Assembly (NCBI GenBank): GCA_949592205.1
Contig: CATIUR010000001.1
Span: forward strand, 18,057,501-18,121,500
From: Helichrysum umbraculigerum
Lineage: Eukaryota; Streptophyta; Magnoliopsida; Asterales; Asteraceae
Direction of reading: 5' to 3'
Length of the DNA stretch: 64,000 nt
Below the pieces are notes generated by a model that had not been told where the DNA came from, did no database searches, and worked only from the letters and a program-made list of their open reading frames with translations. This document shows, piece after piece, positions 34,528-44,205 of this stretch (the first letter of the stretch is position 1; each line of letters begins with the position of its first letter). The position numbers and the translations under genes were made by a program.

Positions 34528-35019
34528 CTAGTCTCGGCGTAGATTAACTTGTTCCATCATTTCAATGAGGCGATCCACGGTGTTTGCAAGTCTGCTGGCT
34601 TGTCGAGCGTTATCTTCTGCCAGTGCTAGTCGTTGTACCAGTCCACGGGTATATTCTTCAGTTTCCCGTGAGCGTTGTTCACATTCTTCCAGTCTGTGCC
34701 GCAAAAGAGCAGTTTCTACACCAATTTCAATCACCTTGTTGTGAAGGACGTCCACGTTGTTAATGGAGTTTTCGTGATCCTCGAAGACTTGGTTGATGCA
34801 TTCGAGGGACGTAAGTCTCCAGTTTTCATTCGTTTCTTGCAACATGACATCCATGGTGCGAAGTCGTTGCTCATGTTGGTTCACCCTAGCGGCTAAGGTA
34901 GGCAAGGTGAAGTGGTTGGAATACGGGCCAGCTCGAGGCAACCTGACGTTCCTCCTAGCTACCCTTGGGTTCTGCGACCCGGATTGAGAGCGCGATGAAT
35001 TGGGTGTTGTGTTTGCCAT
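34528..35019 (-). CDS. E4 small coiled-coil ORF upstream of gag
   Basis: An intact 163-codon ORF starts MANTTPNSSRSQSGSQN, followed by basic RVARRNVRLPRAG and a long charged helix with heptads: LAARVNQHEQRLRTMD, MLQETNENWRLTSLE, RLEECEQRSRETEE and RLANTVDRLIEMMEQVNLRRD. It has the same place and architecture as the E1 and E3 ORFs but clearly diverged sequence. It stays open although gag and pol next to it are broken. No known family recognised; coiled-coil oligomerisation is the only supported property. Confidence 0.72.
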   Translation of the reverse strand: MANTTPNSSRSQSGSQNPRVARRNVRLPRAGPYSNHFTLPTLAARVNQHEQRLRTMDVMLQETNENWRLTSLECINQVFEDHENSINNVDVLHNKVIEIGVETALLRHRLEECEQRSRETEEYTRGLVQRLALAEDNARQASRLANTVDRLIEMMEQVNLRRD

Positions 35020-35029
35020 TCTGATACAA

Positions 35030-35343
35030 AGCGTTAGTAGAAGTGAGGCCTATATTCATATAATTCCTATATAATATAGCCTATTGTGTGTCTAGCACAA
35101 ACAAGTTTAAGTCTCGGTTCTCTCGAGGTCAGAGTCTACTAGTGTATCCCGTTCAGTCATAACCCTGTTCAATCCTCACATCATATTTACTTAATTGTAC
35201 ATAGTTGATCAGGCTATGTTAAATTAAACTAGTATGATGTAATTACTCAACCGGTTATACCTAGTAAGGAATACTGCCTAACGGTCATAGTCTAGGCCCA
35301 CAAAATGCAACCTAGTTCACTATAACCTTAGGCTCTGATACCA
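35030..35343 (-). other. E4 PBS and conserved leader
   Basis: TGGTATCAGAGC on the minus strand lies at 35343-35332, beside the LTR at 35347. The leader carries the words shared by E1, E3 and E6, including ATAGTGAACTAGGTTGCATT. Confidence 0.85.
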
Positions 35344-35862
35344 ATCTGTAACACCCCCAAATTTAATGATTTGCGGAAGCACGATTTGGGTGTTACTAAT
35401 CAATATACAAAGCACAAAGAGATATAGCAAACGACTCTATATGCATCATTTTAACAAAATACATTAATATATTAAACGTTTACAACTTTTGAAGCTATAC
35501 ATAGCTCGTGTTCGATTGAATGAGATTTCAGTACATAAGTACTTGTACAAAATATACTAATGCCAGAAAATCTCTACTGTCTGCATGCTGACTCGAGCTA
35601 TAGTAATCCTGCTAGCAGCCAAAACCTACTGCTGGGTACCTGTGATACATGCTAAAATGGGTCAGCTAAAGCTGGTGAGCTCACAGGTTTAAAATCAAGT
35701 AATATAGTATGAACCACAAGATTTAAATAATTGAATTGCATCCAGCAATTGATAATGTATATGTATACAGCCATGAGCGCATAGTTGAGCTTAACTCGAG
35801 GGTCAGGATCACAGCCTGAGCGTTTTTGCCTCCACGAGTGCCTAATCAACACTCGTCTTCCC

Positions 35863-35949
35863 GAATATTAGTACGTCCGTTTACCCGGTTAGTGCTTGCT
35901 AACCCGAACGAGGAGGGTCAATCCTATATGGTACTATATACTAATATTC
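35863..35949. repeat. Nested dyads in the E4 5' LTR
   Basis: An 11-bp outer stem, GAATATTAGTA (35863-35873) with TACTAATATTC (35939-35949), encloses GGTTAG/CTAACC (35887-35904) and the near-palindrome TATATGGTACTATATA (35925-35940). The same palindrome is perfect (TATATGGTACCATATA) in the 3' LTR at 27991-28006. Confidence 0.8.
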
Positions 35950-36378
35950 ACGCTACAACGTATTAACAAACTATGCTGACAGAGGACTTTGAATTGATTA
36001 GTTGTGTATAACTCATGTAGTATAAGTAAAAGTTGTACTCGCGTTCACATGTTAAAAACAAGCAATGTATCACACCCTTGAGTAAAACAGTAAAAAGAGG
36101 GGCTATGAGAATCACCTGAGCCTGAAGAGTTTATCTAAATAAACTTTGATTGATTAGCCGAGTATCGATGTCCGAAGACTTGTAACCTGAGGGTGTCCAC
36201 GACACGGGATGGTTATAAACGTGAGTCGGTATCTCAAAGGACTACCTTTGAAGTTGTTACACAACTATATATGTCCAAATTACTACAATTTGGTTGATTA
36301 TTTGATTTGTGTTTTGAAAACGTGTACGGCCCGTTGGTGACAGATTTATAATAATAACCTTAACTATTATTATTTTAC

Positions 36379-36735
36379 TGTTAGGTCAAAACTGTTTCTG
36401 GTTTGAGTTGAAGTTCTGATGAGAAGACAGAGTACAAGTGATTAAAACTGTTTGCTTTAAAGGTTAAAACTGTCTTTATGAAGTTACAACTGATAGAAGA
36501 AAACTGAAGAGAAGACAAGTGTTACAACTGTTTGAAGATAGATTACAACTGATAGTTATGTGTCTGTAAGTAGTTAAAACTGCTTATGTATTAGTAACTG
36601 TTAGTTATGTATGAAACAGTTAACACTGATTATGTATTTGTACTTAGTCGCATATTACAATTGAAGCAGTTACCACTGAATGTGTAATAGTTACAACTGT
36701 TTACATCAGAATGGTAGTTAAAACTGTTTATGATT
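36379..36735 (+). promoter_or_regulatory. MYB-core-like site cluster in Copia U3
   Basis: By eye there are thirteen AACTG or CAGTT words in about 360 bases, mostly as AAAACTG, ACAACTG or TAACTG. AACTG matches the plant MYB core (CNGTTR). MYB-driven LTR activation is known for tobacco Tto1; applying it here is inference. The same cluster is in the right LTR. Confidence 0.6.
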
Positions 36736-36810
36736 TTGTGATAAGTATGAGTCGGTTATGGAAGTTATTTTATTCCATATTTGTAGGAGATTGTATAGGA
36801 CTCTATATGT

Positions 36811-36818
36811 TATAAATA
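36811..36818 (+). promoter_or_regulatory. Copia LTR TATA box
   Basis: TATAAATA follows the AACTG cluster, about 75 bases downstream of its last site, and precedes the expected transcript start. The copy in the right LTR is at 48025-48032. Confidence 0.8.
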
Positions 36819-37071
36819 GAGATCCTTTAGACCTAGGTAGGTTAATGTGAATTGCGCAGCTTCAAGGTTTTCTGTAACCCTAATACATCAAGTGTATTCG
36901 TCTTATATCATTAATAAGATTGAAGCTTTCGGTATATTATTGTGTTCATTAATTTAATTAATATTCATTGATCTTCTTAATATTATTGAGTGTGATTCCG
37001 CAACTTCTCAATAATATATTCAAGGCTTATTAAGTAAGATTGTTTATTAAGTTAAACAGGGACTAACAAAG

Positions 37072-37083
37072 TGGTATCAGAGC
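37072..37083 (+). other. Copia primer binding site (tRNA-iMet type)
   Basis: TGGTATCAGAGC lies three bases after the LTR end at 37068. Confidence 0.92.
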
Positions 37084-37165
37084 TTGTGAAGCTTTGAAGA
37101 CAGGAAGATCTGGGATTATTAGTATTAGTATTTGAGTTTAGTTCAGATATTAAGTTTTGATCTCA

Positions 37166-39886
37166 ATGGCGTCTGAAGGCAATGAAGGGATTCAAGCAAC
37201 GAAGATACCAATGCTTAAACCAGATGAGTTTGACCTATGGAAGGTCAGAATCAGGCAATATATGCTTCTCACGGATTATCAGATGTGGGAAGTTGTTGTT
37301 AATGGTATACCAGTAACGCTTGATGGTGATGGAGTAAAGCAACCAAGAGCACCACCAACATCTGAAGCAGAGAGGAAAATCAGATCTACTGAGTACAAAG
37401 CACTTAGTACTCTTTTGCTATCCATTCCGAATGAGCATCAGAGCAGATTTGATAATTGTGAAGATCCCAAGTTATTAATGGAGGCAATTGAGAAGAGGTT
37501 TGGTGGTAATGATAACACCAAAAAGAATAAAAGATCTCTGTTAAAACAACAATTTGAAAATTTTAGCCATGTGAAATCTGAAACTCTAACTCAAACCTTT
37601 GATAGGTTTACTAAATTAGTTGGAGAATTGGAAAATCACAAGGTTAAGATTGACAAAGAAGATCTTAACAGAAAGTTCTTGAGATCATTAGGTGATGAAT
37701 GGACAATTTATACTGTTGGATTGAGGCAGAGTTCAGACATTGAAGTTAAGGAACTAGAAGATATATACAATGATCTGAGGAACTTTGAGTCTGAGGTTGA
37801 GAGTAAGAAGCAAGCTACTGGATACAGTCATAATGCTGCTTTTATGTCTATGGCTGGAACAAAAGCAGAATCAAGTCAAATGGGTTCTACACATGTTTCA
37901 GGGGGAGCAGGATCATCATCAAATAGTTCTAATGATCAAATATTAGAATCTTTCTTTGCAAGTAATGTGAATTCTTCACTTACTAATGAAGATCTGGAAC
38001 AATTCGATGGTGATGATCTAGAGGAGATGGACATCAAGTGGCAAATTGCATTGATTACTCAAAGAGCAAAAAGGTTTATGCAGAGGACTGGTAGAAATAA
38101 TTTTGCATACAAGAGGAATGATGCAAATTGGTTTGATAAGAGCAAGATTGAGTGTTTCAACTGTCACAAGATGGGACACTTTGCCAGAGAATGCAGAAAC
38201 CCTAGGCAAGAGCAGAATGGTAATGGTCAGAGATCTGGAAGCAATGGGACACAGACAAGAAACATTCCAATTCAGGGGGCTTCAGCAAATGCTTTGGTGT
38301 CTATGGATGGCTGTGGATGGGATTGGAGTGATCAAGAAGAGCATGTTGTGAAGAATCAATGTCTCATGGCCATTGCAGAATCTGACAAAAAGTCAGAAGT
38401 TCCTACTGAGGTACAAAATAAATTATGTTCTGCTGTTTGTAAACAAACTGTTAAACACTACAGAGATCATAATATAAAAGTGTGTGAGGAACTAAAACAA
38501 TGGGAAATCAAAAGTAAACACACCATAGCTGTCATTGAAAATCTGGAAAATCAAATTAAGGCATATGAAGTCAATGCAACACAGTTTAAGTATGACATTG
38601 AATATGCTAGGTGGGAGAGAGACTCTTTTAAAGATAAAGTTGATGTGTTATCTAAGAAACTTACTGAGGTCACATGTGAAAGAGATAGTATAAGGCTTGA
38701 TGTAAGTAAATTAGAACATGCTTCAAAGAGTGTAAATAAACTTATTAATTCACAGATTCATGATAAACTTAAGACTGGATTAGGATACAATAATGTACCT
38801 CCACCTTATAATCACACCTACTTTCCTCCCAAAAGTGAAATTGATATCAATTCACTTAAAAGAGAAATGGTAGATGAGGTTAAAAAGGCTGATCCAATTA
38901 AAAGTTTATCTGATGATGATCTGTTTATAGAAGGTGAAGTAAGTGACTGGACTGAAGAAGATGATCAGAGTGATAGAACATCTGATAGTGAGAAGAGTGT
39001 GAAATCTGAATCATATAAGTCTGAGTCAACATGTGAGGATGTGAAAAGAGTAATTACTGATCTAGTTGTTAATCTTAAAACTGATAAACTTGAAGAGGGT
39101 AAGAAAATGTTCAAGGAGAAGGTTAAACTGGACTTAGAGAAGGTGAGTTTGAATACTAACAAATCTAAACATGGGTTAGGATATGTTAGTAATACAGTTA
39201 ACTCAGTTACTAAACCTGTTGTTGAATCTGTTGTGAATAACTGTGTGAATTGTAAATGTAAAGCAAGTGCTTCTTCTTCACAGAGTTTTCAAAATCAAAA
39301 ACCCAGAGGTAATCAAAGAAATTGGAATCAAATGATTTCACAAAAACTGGGTAATAATGTTACTGTGATTAAAGAAAAGTCTTGCTTTATATGTGGAAAA
39401 ATGGGTCATCTGAAATATGACTGCTATCATAATCCTGAGAATGTTCAAAGGATTAGAAAACAGTCATGGACAAAAGCAAATATGATTAACAAACAAAATT
39501 TTCAATCAAAAGTTGATCATACTGCCAGAGTTCAGAAGATAAACTCAAAGGCTACGATGTTAAACACTGTTACAGGTAAATCTACTGCAGCAGTAATAAC
39601 AAGATTAGCCAAAAGCTCAAAGACTAAAACAGTGGTAACTGATTTCAAAAACAGTGTTAACAAAATTAACACTGTATCTTCAATTGGTAACACAGTTAAA
39701 ACTGTTAAGCCAAAGAACACTGTTAAGTCTAAAATTAGTTGGATTTGGACACCTATTAAGTCTGATAAATTAACAGATCCAAATACCAACAGTGCTTCAC
39801 AATCAATAATCTTTAAGAAAGTTGATTATGTGAATGCACATGGGAAACCCAAAGCCAAATTGGTTTGGGTTCCCAAGAGAAATTAA
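37166..39886 (+). CDS. gag: Copia gag polyprotein
   Basis: The first ATG of the frame is at 37166 (MASEGNEGIQATKIP), giving 906 residues, very large for Copia. Residues about 20-230 form the UBN2-type gag domain (EFDLWKVRIRQYMLL, LLSIPNEHQSRFDNC, LTQTFDRFTKLVGELE). A first CCHC knuckle lies at C330-C343 (CFNCHKMGHFAREC). A long charged, probably coiled region covers about 400-560, followed by an acidic Ser-rich stretch. A second knuckle lies at C740-C753 (CFICGKMGHLKYDC), and the tail is Lys/Thr-rich, ending VWVPKRN. Two knuckles 400 residues apart are unusual but match the large gags of Asteraceae-type elements as I remember them. The frame is intact. Confidence 0.93.
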   Translation: MASEGNEGIQATKIPMLKPDEFDLWKVRIRQYMLLTDYQMWEVVVNGIPVTLDGDGVKQPRAPPTSEAERKIRSTEYKALSTLLLSIPNEHQSRFDNCEDPKLLMEAIEKRFGGNDNTKKNKRSLLKQQFENFSHVKSETLTQTFDRFTKLVGELENHKVKIDKEDLNRKFLRSLGDEWTIYTVGLRQSSDIEVKELEDIYNDLRNFESEVESKKQATGYSHNAAFMSMAGTKAESSQMGSTHVSGGAGSSSNSSNDQILESFFASNVNSSLTNEDLEQFDGDDLEEMDIKWQIALITQRAKRFMQRTGRNNFAYKRNDANWFDKSKIECFNCHKMGHFARECRNPRQEQNGNGQRSGSNGTQTRNIPIQGASANALVSMDGCGWDWSDQEEHVVKNQCLMAIAESDKKSEVPTEVQNKLCSAVCKQTVKHYRDHNIKVCEELKQWEIKSKHTIAVIENLENQIKAYEVNATQFKYDIEYARWERDSFKDKVDVLSKKLTEVTCERDSIRLDVSKLEHASKSVNKLINSQIHDKLKTGLGYNNVPPPYNHTYFPPKSEIDINSLKREMVDEVKKADPIKSLSDDDLFIEGEVSDWTEEDDQSDRTSDSEKSVKSESYKSESTCEDVKRVITDLVVNLKTDKLEEGKKMFKEKVKLDLEKVSLNTNKSKHGLGYVSNTVNSVTKPVVESVVNNCVNCKCKASASSSQSFQNQKPRGNQRNWNQMISQKLGNNVTVIKEKSCFICGKMGHLKYDCYHNPENVQRIRKQSWTKANMINKQNFQSKVDHTARVQKINSKATMLNTVTGKSTAAVITRLAKSSKTKTVVTDFKNSVNKINTVSSIGNTVKTVKPKNTVKSKISWIWTPIKSDKLTDPNTNSASQSIIFKKVDYVNAHGKPKAKLVWVPKRN

Positions 39887-39912
39887 TTCTCTTTTTGACT
39901 ATCTGTGCAGGG
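39884..39912 (+). other. Copia gag/pol junction: two in-frame stops and an acceptor-like site
   Basis: Gag and pol share one frame. Between them are TAA (39884-39886) and TGA (39896-39898), then a pyrimidine-rich TTCTCTTTTTGACTATCTG and CAG-GGC at 39908-39913. This looks like a 3' splice site just upstream of the protease. No ATG starts pol nearby. Confidence 0.6.
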
Positions 39913-42900
39913 CAAGCCTAAGAGCTTATGGCATATTGATAGTGGATGCTCACGGCACATGACTGGAGACAAAGAAAAGCTGCAGGACTTTAAATCTTTT
40001 GATGGAGGATATGTAGCTTTTGGAAGCAATCCAAAAGGAGGAAGGATCACAGGGAAAGGAACAGTTCAGAGTGAAAAGCTAAGTTTTGATAATGTTTATT
40101 TTGTGGAACAATTGAGGTATAATTTACTAAGTGTGAGTCAAATCACAGATAAAAAGAACCCAGTTCTTTTTACTGACACTGAATGCCTTATCTTGTCCAA
40201 AGAATTTAAAATACCAGAAAACATGATTTTGATGAGAATTCCAAGACAAGATAATGTATATAAGTGTGACTTAGTGAATATGACACCTCAACCTGATTTA
40301 AACTGTCTTATTTCTAAAGCAAGTGTGAATGAATCTGAACTGTGGCATAGGAGGATGTGTCACATGAATTTCAAAACCATTAATAAACTTGTCAAAAACA
40401 AGCTTGTTAGAGGTTTGCCTGAAAAGGTCTATTCATGTGATGACCATTGTGTTTCTTGTCAAAAGGGAAAGCAACACAAATCCTCATTTAAGTCCAAATC
40501 TGTGAACACAAATATCACACCTTTACACTTATTGCATATGGACTTATTTGGACCAACCAGTATAAGTAGTATGGGGAAAAAGTCTTACTGTCTTGTGATT
40601 ATTGATGATTACACTAGATTTACATGGGTTTTCTTTCTTAGGACAAAAGATGAGACAGGTGAAATACTTAGATCATTTATAACTAAGATGGAGAATCAAT
40701 TGGATAAAAGAGTAAAAATCATCAGAAGTGATAATGGAACAGAATTTAAAAATCATGAGATGGATAAATTCTGTGAAGTTAAAGGTATTAAGAGAGAATT
40801 TAGTGCACCTAGAACTCCTCAACAAAATGGAGTAGCTGAAAGGAGGAATAGGACACTGATTGAGGCTGCTAGAACCATGCTATCTGATGCAAAGCTACCT
40901 ATGTCTTTTTGGGCAGAGGCAGTTAGCACAGCTTGTTATGTTCAGAATAGAGTATTAGTTGTTAAGCCTCATAACAAGACACCATATGAACTGTTGTTTA
41001 AGAGAAAGCCTTTGGTTAGTTTCTTAAAATCTTTTGGGTGTCCTTGTACAATCTTAAATACCAAAGATCACTTAGGTAAGTTTCAGAGTAAGGCTGATGA
41101 GGGGATATTTGTTGGTTATTCTATTCAAAGTAAATCTTATAGGGTATTCAATCAAAGGACCAGAATCATAGAAGAAACAGTGCACATTACTTTTAATGAA
41201 AACACTGTTAATCCTGAGGGAAAAGGTCCTGAATCACTGTTTGATATTGATGCACTTAATAATGCTTTTAGATATACAAATGTGGATACTAGTGCAGGTA
41301 CAAGTGCAGGTACAAATGCAGGAACAGGTGATGAAGAAGGTAGAGCAAAATCAGGAAAATCAGTTGGAAAGAAGAATGATTCATTGGAATATATATTATT
41401 TCCAATTTGGTCTCCTGATCCCCCAGAAGTGTTTGATACTGATCAACCAACGACATCACAGGATATGGAAACAGGAAAATCAGATGAAACATCATTTTCT
41501 CATGTTGATGATTCTGATAGACCTGTTATTGAAGATAGTACAGAAGACAGTGATGTGAGTCCAGTACAGAAGAATACAAAGGCACGTGTGAATGTTGATC
41601 AGACACCTACAAAGCATCTTGACAAGGAGCAGGAACAATTGAATTATCTATATTTGATGAGCTCTACTCCTGTGTCAAAGAGAATTGCAAGAGAAGTTTC
41701 AAGTAGTGAGTCTGGACAAGAAGGGAATTTTACCAACTTGGAGGAGAGGATTCAAGAAACAGCAGCATCTAAATACATTACTCATAAAGATCATCCACTT
41801 GAGAATGTAATTGGAGATATTGAATCAGCTGTTAAAACAAGAAATCAAAGTCAGGTGTTTGAAGCTTCAGCAAATGAGGAAGAAGTAAATCTTGATACAG
41901 AAGCTGTAAATACTTCTTTGTTTGCCTGTTTTCTGTCTCAAACAGAACCAAAGAAGGTTACTGAAGCTTTGAGAGATCCTAGTTGGATTGAAGCTATGCA
42001 AGAGGAGTTGCTTCAGTTTAAGATTCAAGAAGTTTGGACATTGGTTGATTTGCCTAAAGAGAAGAGGGCAATTGGTACTAAATGGATTTTCAAGAACAAG
42101 AAGGATGAAAGAGGTATAGTGATCAAAAACAAGGCTAGATTGGTTGCACAGGGGTATTCACAAGAAGAGGGGATTGATTATGATGAGGTTTTTGCACCTG
42201 TTGCAAGGATAGAGGCAATTAGATTGTTTTTGGCTTATGCTTCATTCAAGGGATTCATTGTGTATCAGATGGATGTTAAGAGTGCTTTTCTGTATGGCAC
42301 TATACAGGAAGAGGTATATGTATGTCAACCACCAGGGTTTGAAGATTCTAAATTTCCTGATAAAGTTTTCAAACTGGATAAAGCTCTTTATGGTTTACAT
42401 CAAGCACCTAGAGCCTGGTATGATACTTTTTCAGATTATCTGTTGCAGAATGGATTCAAAAGGGGTGCAATAGATAAAACTTTGTTTACTAAAAGAATTA
42501 AGAATGATATACTACTGGTTCAAGTTTATGTAGATGATATCATTTTTGGTTCAACAAAGGATAGTCTTTGCAAGGAGTTTGAATCATTGATGCATGAAAA
42601 GTTCAAGATGAGCTCCATGGGGGAATTAACATTTTTCTTGGGGCTACAAGTAAAGCAACAGAAAGAAGGAATCTTTATTCATCAAAGTAAGTATGTGAAT
42701 GATATACTGGATCGGTTTGGGTACAAAGATGCTAAAGTTGCAAGCACACCAGTTGAAACAAACAAGAAATTACATGCAGATCTTGAGGGGGAGAGTGTGG
42801 ATGAACATCATTACAGATCTATGATTGGGTCACTTATGTATCTCACTTCATCAAGGCCTGACATCATGTTTGCAGTGTGTTTATGTGCAAGATTTCAAGC

Positions 42901-43471
42901 TAATCCAAAGCTATCACATCTTCTAGCAGTCAAAAGAATTTTTAGATATTTGAAGGGTCAATCAAAATTGGGTCTTTGGTATCCAAAGTTTAATTCTTTT
43001 GATCTGATAGCTTACACAGATAGTGATTATGGAGGAGCTAATTTGGACAGGAAATCTATATCAGGAGGTTGTCAATTTTTGGGAGAAAGATTGGTTTCAT
43101 GGCAATGCAAGAAACAAACCACTGTATCTACATCTACAGCAGAGGCAGAATATGTAGCAGCTGCAAGTTGCTGTGCTCAAGTGCTATGGATTCAGAATCA
43201 GATGCTAGATTATGGTTTTACCTTTCTTAATACTCCTATTTTTATTGATAATAGCTCTGCAATCAGTATTATTAATAACCCAGTTAAACATTCTAAAACA
43301 AAGCATATTGAAATCAGATATCATTTCATTAGAGATTGTAATGAGAAAAGACTTATTCAAATTTTGAAAGTTCATACTGATAATCAGTTTGCTGATCTGT
43401 TTACAAAAGCGTTTGATGTAGGCAGATTCACATTCTTGGTTACTAGTATTGGAATGATAAATTTGTCATAA
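39887..43471 (+). CDS. pol: Copia pol: protease, integrase, reverse transcriptase, RNase H
   Basis: One open frame of about 1190 codons runs from the gag/pol junction; the first codon is uncertain because there is no ATG near the start. Counting from 39905, the protease motif DSGCSRHMTG is near residue 12. The integrase HHCC domain is near 147-185 (HRRMCHMNF, CDDHCVSCQ) and the core near 212-312 (MDLFGP, RSDNGTEF, NGVAERRNRTL). A Ser/Asp-rich linker precedes RT, whose active site YVDDIIFGS begins at residue 875. RNase H carries YTDSDYGGA and STSTAEAEYVAAASC. The order PR-INT-RT-RH defines Ty1/copia. All catalytic residues are present and no stop interrupts it. Confidence 0.94.
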
Positions 43472-43762
43472 GTTATTTCTCTTGTTACTGCTTTCTGTGA
43501 ATAATATCCACTGTGATTTCAATTTGGGTTAATACTGACTTGTTAATTAAACACTGATTGTGTGTAATGTGTATCGTTATCACTGTTTCTTACTTTTATT
43601 ATAAACAGTGGTAATAATCATTTCACCACTGTTGGTGTATAGTTAACACTGTATACTTGTATTATTGTTTGAAATTACCACTGCAGGTTATATTGCTATG
43701 TCTTGGAGTCTAACTTATGCAGGTGTTTTTGACGTTTTTACTGCTTATGGAGTTTGCTTTCG

Positions 43763-43805
<43 letters not shown>

Positions 43806-44205
43806 CAACCACTGCTTTGTTTATGTGATTTTGCTAGAACTGAAGTACTACTTGTATTAAGTTAGCACTGCCTTGGTCGGTTGGTACTGCTTGTACAAGT
43901 TAGCACTGCTAGCTTAATTATGTAAATGATGCATTTGAGAAACCAAGTGTTGATTACCACTGATGGTTATTTTCACAGTTATCACTGAACGTGTGATTTT
44001 GTTTAATTAACACTGTTTTAGTTATAATTGGGGATCTGATCAAATTAGGGCTTACAACTGATTTAATTTCAGTACTTAACTTTCAACACTTAGGGTTTCT
44101 CATTACGCTTTCAAAATTTCACATACAAACAACTGCGATAAGTCTCTTTGATTTTCGATTCTGTCAAAACATCTTCGATTCTTCTCGATTACTTGATTTC
44201 TTATC
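43472..44205 (+). other. Copia spacer between pol and ORF3
   Basis: This 734-bp non-coding stretch is rich in AACACTG, ACCACTG and CAGTG words like those in U3. It holds a run of about 37 A at 43767-43803. Its last 100 bases resemble a plant 5' leader (CTCTTTGATTTTCGATTCTG, then repeated CTTCGATT words) before the ORF3 ATG. It may hold an internal promoter for ORF3, though I see no clear TATA box. Confidence 0.5.

Larger units (their letters stand above)
36379..37068 (+). repeat. Copia 5' LTR
   Basis: 690 bp, TGTTAGG...ACTAACA, with imperfect inverted ends TGTTAG/CTAACA. U3 holds a cluster of AACTG words and a TATA box at 36811. R-U5 should begin near 36840. Confidence 0.95.

Noticed and set aside
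43767..43803. Poly(A) tail of a separate retroposon inserted in Copia
   Set aside because: No target duplication or recognisable SINE or LINE body adjoins the A run. Simple slippage is as likely.
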